Shown piece after piece: positions 18,309-27,068 of a stretch of 64,000 nt of DNA. The DNA lies in the NCBI RefSeq assembly GCF_039524395.1, contig NZ_BAAAGO010000044.1. One strand, written 5' to 3'. Both the position numbers and the translations under genes were made by a program. The notes below the pieces were generated by a model. That model saw nothing but the letters and a program-made list of their open reading frames with translations, did no database searches and was not told the DNA's origin. The DNA comes from Micropruina glycogenica. Lineage in GTDB: Bacteria; Actinomycetota; Actinomycetes; Propionibacteriales; Propionibacteriaceae. Position 1 is the stretch's first letter. Every line of letters begins with the position of its first letter.

Positions 18309-18878
18309 ATGCCGACAATCGTCCATGAGTTCTCGTGGCCTGATCGACTGGTGGTCGGAACCGTCGGGCGACCAGGGGAGCGCGCGTTCTACCTTCAAGC
18401 CCGCACCAAGGCTCGATTCGTGACCGTCGCCCTCGAGAAGGAACAGTCCGCCCTGCTCGCCCAGAAGATCGACGAGATGCTCGACGAGCTGAAGTCCACC
18501 GAGAGCAACCCCTTCAGAATTCCCGACTCCACGCCCATCGAGCTGGTCGACAACGACCCGCTCGACCAGCCGCTCGACACCCAATTCCGCACCGGCGCCA
18601 TCGGCCTCGGCTGGGACCCGACCACCGCCGAGATCGTCATCGAGGCGTACGCCATGGTCGAGGTCGACGACGTCGATGGTAACGAGCTCGGCTCGGAACT
18701 GATCGAGGTCGAGCCTTCCGAAGCCCTGCTGGTGCGCATTCCGGTCGGCACGGCCCGCGCGTTCGCAAAGCGCACGCTCGAGGTGGTCGGCGCGGGCCGG
18801 CCCAGTTGCCCGTTGTGCGGCTACCCCATGAATCCCGAGGGCCACGTCTGCCCGCAACCCGGGGCCGTTGACGACTGA
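18309..18878 (+). CDS. DUF3090 family protein
   Basis: A 189-aa member of DUF3090, a family largely restricted to actinobacteria, starting MPTIVHEFSWPDRLVVGTVG. The C-terminus carries CPLCGYPMNPEGHVCPQ, a likely zinc ribbon with three cysteines and a histidine. TAGACT (18297-18302) followed by 6 nt and the ATG is a textbook leaderless start, which favours this ATG over the GTG two codons before. In many genomes it sits next to a histidine phosphatase; here it does not. The function is unknown. Confidence 0.87.
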   Translation: MPTIVHEFSWPDRLVVGTVGRPGERAFYLQARTKARFVTVALEKEQSALLAQKIDEMLDELKSTESNPFRIPDSTPIELVDNDPLDQPLDTQFRTGAIGLGWDPTTAEIVIEAYAMVEVDDVDGNELGSELIEVEPSEALLVRIPVGTARAFAKRTLEVVGAGRPSCPLCGYPMNPEGHVCPQPGAVDD

Positions 18879-18964
18879 GTCGCACGCCGGCGGCGTCGCT
18901 CTGGCGCCATGAGGGATGGCAGCCCGTGCTGCGCGGACGGGTCGAGCCCGGGTAGCGTCGGCCC

Positions 18965-19888
18965 ATGGCGAGTCCTGCGGTCGAGATTCCGGTGGGCGAC
19001 CGGGTGGTGCGGGTGACCAACCCCGACCGGGTCTACTTTCCCGAAACCGGCTGGACCAAGCGCGATCTGGTCGACTACTACCTCAACGTCGGCGACGGCA
19101 TCGTGCGCGCCCTGCGCAACCGGCCCTGCATGCTGCACCGCTTTCCCGACGGGCTCGCCGGCCCCAAGGTGCACCAGAAGCGGCTGCCCGGCGGCGCTCC
19201 CGACTGGGTGCAGACCGTCGAGTTGTGGTTCCCGCGCTTCGGCCGAACCGCCGACGAACTCTGCGTCACCGAACTCGCCCAGGTGATCTGGGCCGTGCAG
19301 ATGTCGACGGTCGAGTTTCACCCCTGGAACAGCCGCCGCGGCCACGTCGAGCAGCCGGACGAATGGCGCATCGACCTCGACCCGATGCCCGAGGCCGACT
19401 TCGGCACCGTCCGTCGGGTGGCCCAGGTGGCCCACGAAGTGCTGGCCGAGCTGGCCATCACCGGCTACCCAAAAACCTCAGGTGGCAAGGGGTTTCACAT
19501 CTACGTGCGGATCGAGCCCGAGTGGGGTTTTCACGAGGTTCGCCGCGCCGCACTCGCCTTCGCCAGAGAACTCGAACGACGCATCGACGACGCCACCACC
19601 GTGTGGTGGCGCAAAGACCGCGATCCGGCGAAGATCTTCGTCGACTTCAACCAGAACGCCCGCGACCACACCATCGCATCGGCCTATTCGGTACGCGGCA
19701 CCCCCACCGGCACCGTGTCGACCCCCGTCGAATGGGACGAACTCGACGACCTCGACCCCCGCGACTTCACCCTTGCGTCGGTGCCGGCCCGGTTCGCCGC
19801 CTTGGGCGACCTGCACGCGGGCATCGACGACCAGGCCTTCCGGCTCGACACCCTGCTGGAGTGGGCCGATCGAGACGGGCTCGACTAG
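18965..19888 (+). CDS. LigD-type primase-polymerase (NHEJ)
   Basis: A 307-aa stand-alone polymerase domain of the archaeo-eukaryotic primase (PrimPol) family related to the LigD polymerase, which fills gaps during non-homologous end joining. Family hallmarks are VTNPDRVYFPETGWTKRDLVDYY near the start (quoted in part), the metal-binding DLDP (in WRIDLDPMPEADF), the GGKGFHIYVRI strand and the third acidic site DFNQNARDHTIA. There is no ligase or nuclease module, and Ku is not in the window. A TAGCGT box 6 nt before the ATG indicates a leaderless start. Confidence 0.92.
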   Translation: MASPAVEIPVGDRVVRVTNPDRVYFPETGWTKRDLVDYYLNVGDGIVRALRNRPCMLHRFPDGLAGPKVHQKRLPGGAPDWVQTVELWFPRFGRTADELCVTELAQVIWAVQMSTVEFHPWNSRRGHVEQPDEWRIDLDPMPEADFGTVRRVAQVAHEVLAELAITGYPKTSGGKGFHIYVRIEPEWGFHEVRRAALAFARELERRIDDATTVWWRKDRDPAKIFVDFNQNARDHTIASAYSVRGTPTGTVSTPVEWDELDDLDPRDFTLASVPARFAALGDLHAGIDDQAFRLDTLLEWADRDGLD

Positions 19889-19891
19889 CCC

Positions 19892-19990
19892 CGGCGGGTA
19901 TTGGGGACGGTTCCTCACTCGCGCCAAATCATCTGACTAGGGGATTTGCTGCGCGGTGGCGCGCGTTCGGATCCGTCCCCAATGTGCGCC
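19892..19990. repeat. Inverted pair of GGGGACGGTTCC-type repeats
   Basis: One unit reads GGGGACGGTTCCTCACTCGC (about 19893-19926) and the other TGGCGCGCGTTCGGATCCG (19957-19990). They face each other across about 30 bp between converging genes and together could fold as a long hairpin. Confidence 0.7.
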
Positions 19991-20018
19991 CAACCTAGGG
20001 ATGACGGGGGGTTGCGAC

Positions 20019-20801
20019 CTACTCGGCGCCCGCCGGTCGTCCACGCAGGTCGAAGGCCCTCACGAGCATCGCGTGATCGGTGCTCATCGCCTGGCCGCCA
20101 CCGGCCAGCATCTGTGGAATGAACTCCGCCGGCTTGGGGTGCCCGGGAATGGCCGCCAGGTACTCCTCGTGGCACTCCAGCGACTTGACCGCCCGATCGA
20201 CGGACGCGTTCGACACCGAGATTCCGTGCGTGGGCTGGGGGTGCCCGCTCACCAGCAGCCACCGGGTGCCCCACTTGGGCAGGCCCTCGTCGGCGGCCAG
20301 CTCGGGGAACACCCAGGTGTTGTCGGCGTCGCGAATCGCGTCGACGGTCACCTCGCCCGCCACCCGATGGTCGGCCATGTTCAGGCCCCACGGCGTGACC
20401 AGATCCCAGTTGCCGGTGAGCACCGCGTCAGGCTTGAACTCGCGAATGGCCCGGGCGATGTCGCGACGCAGGTCGAGGCCGTACACCAGCATGCCGTCGG
20501 GGTGATCGAGCATGGTCAGTTCGGCCACCCCGACCTGCTCGCACGCGCGCTCTTGCTCGCCGCGTCTGATGCGCGCACACTCGTCCGGCGGAATCTGCAT
20601 GCCCGCCTCGCCCTTGGTGAGCAGCAGGTAGGCCACCTCGACGCCGCGATCGGTCCACTCGGCCACCGCGGCCGAACTGCCGTATTCCATGTCGTCGGGG
20701 TGGGCGGCCACGCACAACACCCGGCGAAAGTCGTCGTCGAGCAGCTTCTCGATGCTGGGCTTCTCGATGCTGGGCTTGTCGGTGTTGGGCGACTCGGTCA
20801 T
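20019..20801 (-). CDS. PIG-L family deacetylase
   Basis: A 260-aa zinc deacetylase of the PIG-L/LmbE family, which includes MshB and Mca of mycothiol metabolism. The metal-binding motif AHPDD is at residues 33-37 (VAAHPDDMEYG), and the partner His lies later in HPDG or MADHRVAGE. The N-terminus has a curious repeated SIEKPSIEK. No signal peptide. It is not next to other mycothiol genes, so the substrate (an N-acetyl sugar or a conjugate) cannot be fixed. Confidence 0.87.
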   Translation of the reverse strand: MTESPNTDKPSIEKPSIEKLLDDDFRRVLCVAAHPDDMEYGSSAAVAEWTDRGVEVAYLLLTKGEAGMQIPPDECARIRRGEQERACEQVGVAELTMLDHPDGMLVYGLDLRRDIARAIREFKPDAVLTGNWDLVTPWGLNMADHRVAGEVTVDAIRDADNTWVFPELAADEGLPKWGTRWLLVSGHPQPTHGISVSNASVDRAVKSLECHEEYLAAIPGHPKPAEFIPQMLAGGGQAMSTDHAMLVRAFDLRGRPAGAE

Positions 20802-20811
20802 GCGGGCAAAG

Positions 20812-22690
20812 CTACAGCGCCCCCAGCGCCTTCGCCACGGTGATGCCCGACGCCGCCGCCCACGCCTGTGGACGGCACGAGGCCGGGTAGGGCAGCGGCG
20901 GAAACACCTCGTCGGCGCTCTGTCCGCCGAACAATTCGGGCAGCCGGTAGTCGAACCCCTCGGCCGCCCGCAGCAGGCCCTCGGCCAGCGTGCGGGCCGG
21001 CGCGTCGAAGCCGGCGCGCAACATGCCGTCGATGATCATCGCGGTGTCGTGGGTCCAGACCGAACCGACGTGGTAACGGGTCGGCCAGTACGCCACATTG
21101 TCGGTCGACATGGTGCGAATGCCGTAGCCGGAGAACATTTCGGGGCTCATCAGGCGGCTCACCACCAGGGCCTCCTGGTCGGCGTCCAGCAGGCCGGTGC
21201 CCAGCAGGTGACCCATGTTGGACGCCACGCCGGTGACCGCGTTCTTCTGCCGATCGAGGGCCAGGGCGGGGTAGCGGCCGTGGGCGTCCGACACCCAGAA
21301 CTGTTCGTGGAACCGCGCCTTGAGCCGGGCCGCCCAGTCACGCCAGAACGCGGCCCCGGCCGGGTCGTCGGCGAACCGCTCGAGCAGGTCGGCGCCCGCG
21401 ATGGCCGCCGCGTGGCAGTAGCCCTGCACCTCGACCAGGGCGATCGGACCGTCGGCGACCCGTCCGTCGGCGAAGCGGATCGAGTCGCCCGAGTCTTTCC
21501 AGCCCTGGTTGGCCAGGCCGTGCCCCGAGGTGTCGTAGTACTCGGCGAAGCCGTCGCCGTCGGGGTCGGAATGGTCACGCAGCCAGGTCAACGCGCCGTG
21601 CAGGCCGTCCATCAAACCCTCGGCCACCGGGTCGACGCCGGCCGCGACCGCGTCGGCCAACAGCAGCACCCACAGCGGGGTCGCGTCGACCGTGCCGTAG
21701 TACTCGGGCGGCAGCACGGTGCCCTGCTGCAAGTCGAGCGTGGCGGCCCGCACCTCGTGCAGGATCTTGCCCGGCTGTTCGGCCCGATCGACGTCGACGG
21801 CGGTGCCCTGGCGGCCGGCCAGCGTGCGCAGGGTGCCGATCGCCATCTCGGTGTCGGCCGGCAGCAGCAGCCGTGCCGCGATCAGCGAGTCACGGCCGAA
21901 CAGGGTGAGAAACCACGGGGCGCCGGCGGCGAAGAATGTGCGGTCGGCCTCGGTGCGTTCGCACAGCCGCAGGCTGCTGAGGTCGGCCAGCGACTGGGCG
22001 ACCAACCTCGCCAACGACGACGACGCGTTCGTCAGCGCCGGCGCTGCCAGTGGCGCGGCAGCACTGCCCACGAACGGCGTCGCCGGGTCGCGGAGCGCCA
22101 GGCTCCACTGCGCCGCCACCTGCCCGAACGCGGGCAGGGTCAGCCGCCAGCGCAGGGTGATCGCCTCGTCGTGCTCGATCGTGGCCGCCGGCGCGTCGAG
22201 CGTGGCCGACGCNCGCTCCCGCGCCGAAAGTCCAGCCGTTCCCCTGCAGCGTCACCGGTCGAGCAGCCTCGACGCCGGCCTTGATCAGGTTCAGCGGGGT
22301 GTTGTCGGGCACCAGCCGGACGGTGAGGGTCACCTCGATAGGCCTCGGCAACGAGGCGGAGATCACGATGCGCTCGCCGAACCCGCCGGGGTGGGCCACC
22401 CTGTGGCGGGTCAGCGCGCCGAGCGGGTCGGCGGTGCCGTCCTGCCAGCGCACGACGGTGTGAAAGTCGACCGATCCGTCAGGTCGCAACGACGCTCCCG
22501 CGGACGCGAGTTCGACGGCACCCTCGGCGTCCTGCACGCCGACGCCCAGCCCTCGCAGCACCCGATGGTCACCGAAGAAAGCGCCCTGCACACCAGAGCC
22601 GTCAACATCGCCGTTGGGCGCCGACCACACCTGGGTGGGCGCTCTGAGCACCGCGGCGAGATCGTGCAAGAACGGTTGGCGAAGGGTCAC
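20812..22690 (-). CDS. Glycogen debranching-type enzyme (amylo-alpha-1,6-glucosidase family); frame broken by one N
   Basis: The N-terminal third (from GTG 22690, behind GGAGGAG) matches the glycogen-debranching N-terminal beta domain (FFGDHRVLRGLGV). The remainder is the alpha/alpha-barrel glucosidase domain with FLTLFGRDSLIAARL and SVWTHDTAMI. The two parts are in different frames, and the shift falls at the single ambiguous base N at 22213. Deleting the N joins them exactly (GAGA then ASATLDAP), giving a 625-aa protein. I therefore read the N as an assembly artefact and the gene as intact. It would hydrolyse alpha-glucans. It is divergent from a LacI regulator over a LacI-type operator. 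Confidence 0.82.
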
Positions 22691-22838
22691 GGCTTCACTC
22701 CTCCGGTCAAGGGACGGCCGTCCAGATGGCACAGCGGCACCGGCGCGAAACACCATAGCTGGCTGCGCCCGCCAACCGCAGTTACGCACAGTCCACAGCA
22801 TCGGTGCGCACATGATTCCGCGGCGAGCCCGTTGCGGC

Positions 22839-22852
22839 TGAGAGCGCTTTCA
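22839..22852. promoter_or_regulatory. LacI-family operator
   Basis: TGAGAGCGCTTTCA is a 14-bp near-perfect palindrome centred on CG, the standard form of LacI/GalR-family sites. It lies in the divergent region between the debranching enzyme and the LacI gene. A TAGGCT box at 22918-22923 may be the -10 of the regulator. Confidence 0.75.
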
Positions 22853-22968
22853 GGCACGATGCGAGAGGGACCGCAGCAGTCACGGCACCACTGCCGAAGC
22901 AGCACTTTGGGTGCCGATAGGCTGTGCGTGCCCTGTGGGCGATGGCACGACGACGAGGGGGAATGCAG

Positions 22969-23970
22969 GTGACTGAACGCACTGCTCCCACTCTGGACGA
23001 CGTGGCGCGCGCGGCCGGGGTTTCGAGGGCCACCGCTTCGCGGGTGATCAACGGTGCCGTGCCGGTGTCGCGGCCCGCCACCGAGGCGGTGCGCAAGGCC
23101 GTGGCGATGCTCGGTTACCGGCCCAACGTGGCCGCTCGGGCTCTGGTCACCAGGCGCGTCGGAGCCGTGGTGGTGCTGGTGCCCGAAACCGAAGAGCGGG
23201 TGTTCTCGGACCCCTTCTTCTCACGGGCCTACCACGGCGCGCTGGAGGCCTTTCGGCACACCGGCATTCACGTGCTGTTGTCGATGTCGCACCCGCACGA
23301 CGGCGTCGACCCGATGCTGGCGTTCTTTCAGTCCGATCACGCCGACGGCGCGATCGTGATCTCGCACCACGGCTACGACTTCGCCCGGGCGGTGGCCAAC
23401 TCGAACCGTCCGGTGGTGTTCGTGGGCAACCCCGGCGTGCCTGGGCTGGCCTACGTCGACGTCGACCACGCACGGGCCGCCGCCACCGCCACCCGGCACC
23501 TGCTCAGCCGGGGTGCGCAGACCCTCGGCACGGTGACCGGCCCGATGGACATGTTCGCCGGCGTCGAGCGCCTGCGCGGCTTTCAGCAGGCGATGGCCCA
23601 GGCCGGCCGCAGCGGCCACCTGACCGCCGAGGGCGACTTCACCTTCGCCGGCGGCGAGGCGGCCGCCTTCGACCTGCTCAGCCACCACCCCGAGATCGAC
23701 GGGCTTTTCGTGGCGTCCGACCTGATGGCTTCGGGCGCGATTCGCGCCGCCGAACGCCTCGGACGGCGCGTGCCCGGCGACCTGATGCTGGTGGGCTTCG
23801 ACGACTCGCTGGTGGCCACCCAGAGCATTCCGCAGCTCACCACGATGGAGAACCGGCCCGACCTGCTGGCCCGCACCGCCGGCCAGATGCTGCTCGAGAA
23901 GTTGAACGGACGCCAGCCCGAGTCGCCGGTGATTCTGCCCAGCCGGCTGGTCGTGCGCGATTCGGCCTAG
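22969..23970 (+). CDS. LacI family transcriptional regulator
   Basis: A 333-aa regulator with the LacI helix-turn-helix (TLDDVARAAGVSRATASRVI) and hinge, then a periplasmic-binding-protein-like sensor (VVVLVPETEERVFSDPFF onwards) ending TTMENRPDLLARTAGQMLLE. The GTG at 22969 is preferred since GAGGGGG ends 7 nt before it; the ATG two codons earlier is too close to that site. It most likely represses itself and the divergent debranching enzyme through the operator at 22839. The inducer is probably a maltodextrin-like sugar (inference). Confidence 0.9.
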   Translation: MTERTAPTLDDVARAAGVSRATASRVINGAVPVSRPATEAVRKAVAMLGYRPNVAARALVTRRVGAVVVLVPETEERVFSDPFFSRAYHGALEAFRHTGIHVLLSMSHPHDGVDPMLAFFQSDHADGAIVISHHGYDFARAVANSNRPVVFVGNPGVPGLAYVDVDHARAAATATRHLLSRGAQTLGTVTGPMDMFAGVERLRGFQQAMAQAGRSGHLTAEGDFTFAGGEAAAFDLLSHHPEIDGLFVASDLMASGAIRAAERLGRRVPGDLMLVGFDDSLVATQSIPQLTTMENRPDLLARTAGQMLLEKLNGRQPESPVILPSRLVVRDSA

Positions 23971-23982
23971 CCCGGCCTGAGG

Positions 23983-24861
23983 TCAGTCGCCGAACGGATC
24001 GCGGGCCGCCATCGACACATCGGCCGGCGGCCACGGCTCGGTGAACTCTTCGTCGGCCCACACCGTGAGCCGGCGCAACCAGGGCGTGCCCCACGTGGTG
24101 ACCAACGCCAGATCGGCGGCGTCGCGCCCATGGCCGATCGCCACGTGGCCCTTGCGGCGCTCGTTGTGCCGCGGGTCGAAGGTGTACCACCGGTCGCCCA
24201 GATACACCTCGACCCAGGCGTGAAAGTCCATCGCGGTGGGCAGCGGCGGCACGTCCATGTCGGGCAGGTAGCCGCTGCAGTAGCGGGCCGGAATGCTGAT
24301 CGAGCGGCACAGCGTCACCATCAGGTGGGCGAAGTCGCGGCACACGCCGTAGCCGTTGTCGAACGAGTCTTTGGCGGTCCACCACGAACCGGTGCTTCCG
24401 GTGCGGTATTCGAGGTGGTTCCACACCCAATCTTGAATGTGCGCGACCAACTCGTAGTTGCGCTCGTGGCTGCCGAACAGCCGCCAACCGTCGGCCGCGA
24501 GCATGTCCGATTGGCAGTACCGACTGGGCAGCGTGTACACCAGAACATCGTCGGGCAGATCCTCTGCCCGCAGCGCCGGCGCGGCCGGGTCGGCCTCATC
24601 GACTTCGTCGGGCACCTCGACCACCGCGTAGTACGACACCAGCGACTCACCGGCCGGCAGCATCAGCCGCCTCACTTCGGTGCCGTAGAGATCGGTGTAC
24701 CGGCCGGTTTCGATCACCGGATCGGTCGTCCAGAGTTCGCGGACGACCCGCGCCTCGACGCCCGGCCGAACCTGAAATGCGGCCGGGGTGGCGGACTGCG
24801 CGACGTGGTTGAACTCGCAGCCGATGCGCATCGCACGCATGGCGGGTACGGACTGCTGCAC
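23983..24861 (-). CDS. Transglutaminase-like protein
   Basis: A 292-aa transglutaminase-fold protein, the third in the window. The triad is Cys174 (GVCRDFAHL), His214 (DFHAWVEV) and Asp229 (FDPRHN). Residues 1-145 carry a strand-rich N-terminal region different from that of the other two. The GTG at 24861 is preceded by GAGAGGGG with good spacing; an in-frame GTG at 24900 lacks one. It is alone, between a LacI gene and a small regulator-like gene, and not part of the ATP-grasp operon. Peptidase activity is likely; the substrate is unknown. Confidence 0.87.
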   Translation of the reverse strand: MQQSVPAMRAMRIGCEFNHVAQSATPAAFQVRPGVEARVVRELWTTDPVIETGRYTDLYGTEVRRLMLPAGESLVSYYAVVEVPDEVDEADPAAPALRAEDLPDDVLVYTLPSRYCQSDMLAADGWRLFGSHERNYELVAHIQDWVWNHLEYRTGSTGSWWTAKDSFDNGYGVCRDFAHLMVTLCRSISIPARYCSGYLPDMDVPPLPTAMDFHAWVEVYLGDRWYTFDPRHNERRKGHVAIGHGRDAADLALVTTWGTPWLRRLTVWADEEFTEPWPPADVSMAARDPFGD

Positions 24862-25015
24862 CCGGAAACCCCTCTCATTGAGAGCAGCAAAATACCCCAC
24901 CGACGCGGGCCCTCATGACGATGCCCGAAGTGCCTCACCCCAAGGGCGGTATCGAACAATCTCAGCATGTCTAGCACCCACGCTAGACAGCGCTCGACAA
25001 CGGCAGAGAAGAGCA

Positions 25016-25660
25016 TCAGGCCGCAGCCAGTACGGCCGCATGCGGCGCGAGCCGGCGAATCGAGCGTGCGTTGCGCCAGCGCACCAGGTCGGCGCTGATC
25101 GACAGTCGCTGCGCGGCTTCGTGGCTGCGCAACCCCAGACAGTAGACCGCTACCAGACAGGCGGCCGCCGACCGGTCGATCAGCCCCAGTCGGGTGGCGT
25201 TGCGAATCACCGTGATGGCGTCGGGCCCCGCCGAGTGCGCCAGGTCGTTCAAGACCTGTGGGTCGAGGCTCACCGTGGGTTGTTCCCCCGCCCACACGGT
25301 GCGGCGGGTGTCGAGCGCCAGGTTCGCCGCGATGCGCTGCGGACGACGGGCCAGCGGGTAGCGGCAGATCTGCAACCAGCACTCGGTGACGTACTCGGCT
25401 ATCGAATGCTGCGGGTCGCGCGCCGCGAGCAGCACGAGCTTGCCCAGCATGGCCTGCAGCACCACCCTGGCGGCGAGCCGGTCGCCCGCGGCCTGGCGCG
25501 CCAACAGTTGGCCCAACAGCCTGTCTGGATCATCGGCTATGCGGCCGAAGACCTCGCCCAGCGTGCCACCCTCGGGCCAGTCCGCAGGCACCTGACGGTG
25601 CCGCAGTACCCCCCATTCGCGATTCAGTTCGTCAATGCAATTCCCGGCTGCAACGCTCAT
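25016..25660 (-). CDS. Sigma-factor-like / HTH protein of unknown function
   Basis: A helical protein of 214 aa. The order of segments resembles a reduced sigma-70-like factor: a region 2-like stretch (ARVVLQAMLGKLVLLAARD..SIAEYVTECWLQICRY) and a C-terminal helix-turn-helix (IDRSAAACLVAVYCLGLRSHEAAQRLSISADLVRWR, quoted in part). The typical region-2 core motif is weak, so it may be a regulator rather than a sigma factor. The ATG at 25660 is the first with related residues after it; a GTG at 25705 is possible. It is monocistronic. Confidence 0.55.
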   Translation of the reverse strand: MSVAAGNCIDELNREWGVLRHRQVPADWPEGGTLGEVFGRIADDPDRLLGQLLARQAAGDRLAARVVLQAMLGKLVLLAARDPQHSIAEYVTECWLQICRYPLARRPQRIAANLALDTRRTVWAGEQPTVSLDPQVLNDLAHSAGPDAITVIRNATRLGLIDRSAAACLVAVYCLGLRSHEAAQRLSISADLVRWRNARSIRRLAPHAAVLAAA

Positions 25661-25853
25661 GCGGCAACGGTGCCGAGCCGGTGTTGTCGGCAGTGTTGTC
25701 ACCAACCGGCGGGGTGTTGCCCGCCGACGGGCACAATCTCATAACCTTTTGCGCCGCAGACCCGGCGAGCATTGTGCGCCGGCCCCTCACCAGCCATACA
25801 ATTGACATGTCACTATCGGGTGCTTGGTTGCCAACTCAACCATCGTTTTCGCC

Positions 25854-25887
25854 CAGGGGGCTGCGTGGACGGTCCAGCAGCCCCCTG
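25854..25887 (-). terminator. Strong hairpin downstream of the 25941-26345 gene
   Basis: An 11-bp perfect stem, CAGGGGGCTGC/GCAGCCCCCTG, with a 12-nt loop begins 54 bp after the stop of the minus-strand gene. There is no U-tract. The rest of the 280-bp gap (25661-25940) contains no other structure I can name. Confidence 0.6.
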
Positions 25888-25940
25888 GAGCCCTCATCGG
25901 GCGGGTGCCGGCGGTACGACCAGAAGGATCGCCGTCGGCA

Positions 25941-26345
25941 TCACTGCGTGTAGTCGTCCAAAGCCCTGGCCAGAAAGTCCTTGAGGTCGCCGGTTTCGCC
26001 GTCGCGACCACCGCGCCCGATCACCAGCGGCGGCGGGCTGGGGCTCAGCTTCACGCCGGTGAACCGTGCCAGTCGCCCGCCGGTGGTGAGCAGTTGAAAG
26101 AAGCGGCCATCGGGAGCGATGGCCAGCGTGCGGGCCTTGTTCAGGTACCAGCCGACCTGGTCGCTCTTCACCCGGGTGCCGTCCATGAGTTGCGCCCGCA
26201 GCGGTTCGGGCGTGAGGCCGCGGCTCTTGGCGGTGGCAACGAACTCGTCGACCTGCACCTGCGCCGCGATCGACTCGTTGCGCAGCGCGGCGGCTGCCAT
26301 TTCTTCGCGCCGGCGGGCATCTTCGGCGCGGCTGTTGGACGACAT
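25941..26345 (-). CDS. Hypothetical protein
   Basis: A 134-aa soluble protein starting MSSNSRAEDARRREEMAAAA, with a helical N-terminal half and a strand-rich C-terminal half (ARTLAIAPDGRFFQLLTTGG, LARFTGVKLSPSPPPLVIG). I do not recognise the family. A TAGGGT box lies 7 nt before the ATG, which fits a leaderless start, and the short divergent space to the lipoprotein gene leaves no room for much else. Confidence 0.65.
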   Translation of the reverse strand: MSSNSRAEDARRREEMAAAALRNESIAAQVQVDEFVATAKSRGLTPEPLRAQLMDGTRVKSDQVGWYLNKARTLAIAPDGRFFQLLTTGGRLARFTGVKLSPSPPPLVIGRGGRDGETGDLKDFLARALDDYTQ

Positions 26346-26393
26346 GCCGCACACCCTACGCCGCACGGCCCGGCGTGCGTTTCACTTGAGGGT

Positions 26394-26990
26394 ATGCATG
26401 CGCACCGGTGGCCGGCCCTCATCGCTTTGGCAGTCGTCTCGGCGTGCACGGCCCCCTCGGGCCCCGCGACGTCGCTGCCGCCGGCCACGTCGGTGCCGCC
26501 GAGCGCAGCGGCCACCGCGAGCGCGTCCGTCGGCCCGTCGACCGGCGGACCCGTGCTCGCAGGCTCCGGCTACACGCTGAGCCTGCCCAACGGCTGGGTC
26601 GACGCCACCGATCACCTGCGCAGGAGTCAGCCCCAGGTCGACACCGGCGGCACCGACTCGAATGATCGCAAAGACGACTTCGTCGATCGGGTCAGTGTGG
26701 TCGTCACCACGTCGGCCCAGGTGTCGCTGGACGCCCTGACGCCCCAACTCGAAGCTCAACTCGAGGCCGCCGGATCGACCGATATCGAGTTCAAGCCGGG
26801 CGCCCAACTCGACGGACGGCCGTCGCTGCAGGTGTGGTCGATCGCGAAGGCCACGCGCGAGGCGCACACGATTCAGTTTCTGGCCTTCAACCGGGGCGCG
26901 CTCTTCGTGTTGACGATCACCACCGACCACCGCTCTGCCAAGGCCGCCGACCTGGCCGCCCAGATCACGGGCGGCTGGGCGTGGGCCTGA
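26394..26990 (+). CDS. Lipoprotein of unknown function
   Basis: A 198-aa lipoprotein with a signal peptide ending in VSAC, Cys18 being lipidated. A long Pro/Ser/Ala/Thr linker (about 20-58) precedes a domain with GYTLSLPNGWVDATD, DGRPSLQVW and QFLAFNRGALFVLTITTD. This pattern is common in actinobacterial extracytoplasmic proteins that start from a PsbP/LpqN-like fold, but I would not assign a role. It is divergent from the 25941 gene and precedes the beta-CASP gene by 78 bp. Confidence 0.75.
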   Translation: MHAHRWPALIALAVVSACTAPSGPATSLPPATSVPPSAAATASASVGPSTGGPVLAGSGYTLSLPNGWVDATDHLRRSQPQVDTGGTDSNDRKDDFVDRVSVVVTTSAQVSLDALTPQLEAQLEAAGSTDIEFKPGAQLDGRPSLQVWSIAKATREAHTIQFLAFNRGALFVLTITTDHRSAKAADLAAQITGGWAWA

Positions 26991-27068
26991 ACCCGGCCCA
27001 GGCCAAGGGCCGTCGCCCGGGGCACGCAGACGCTTCCCAACGAACCCCGCATGGGCAAGGGTGAAACC

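Noticed and set aside
22119..22813. Two separate genes for the debranching enzyme
   Set aside because: The break coincides with a single ambiguous base, and removing it joins the frames; the second part has no start of its own near the break.
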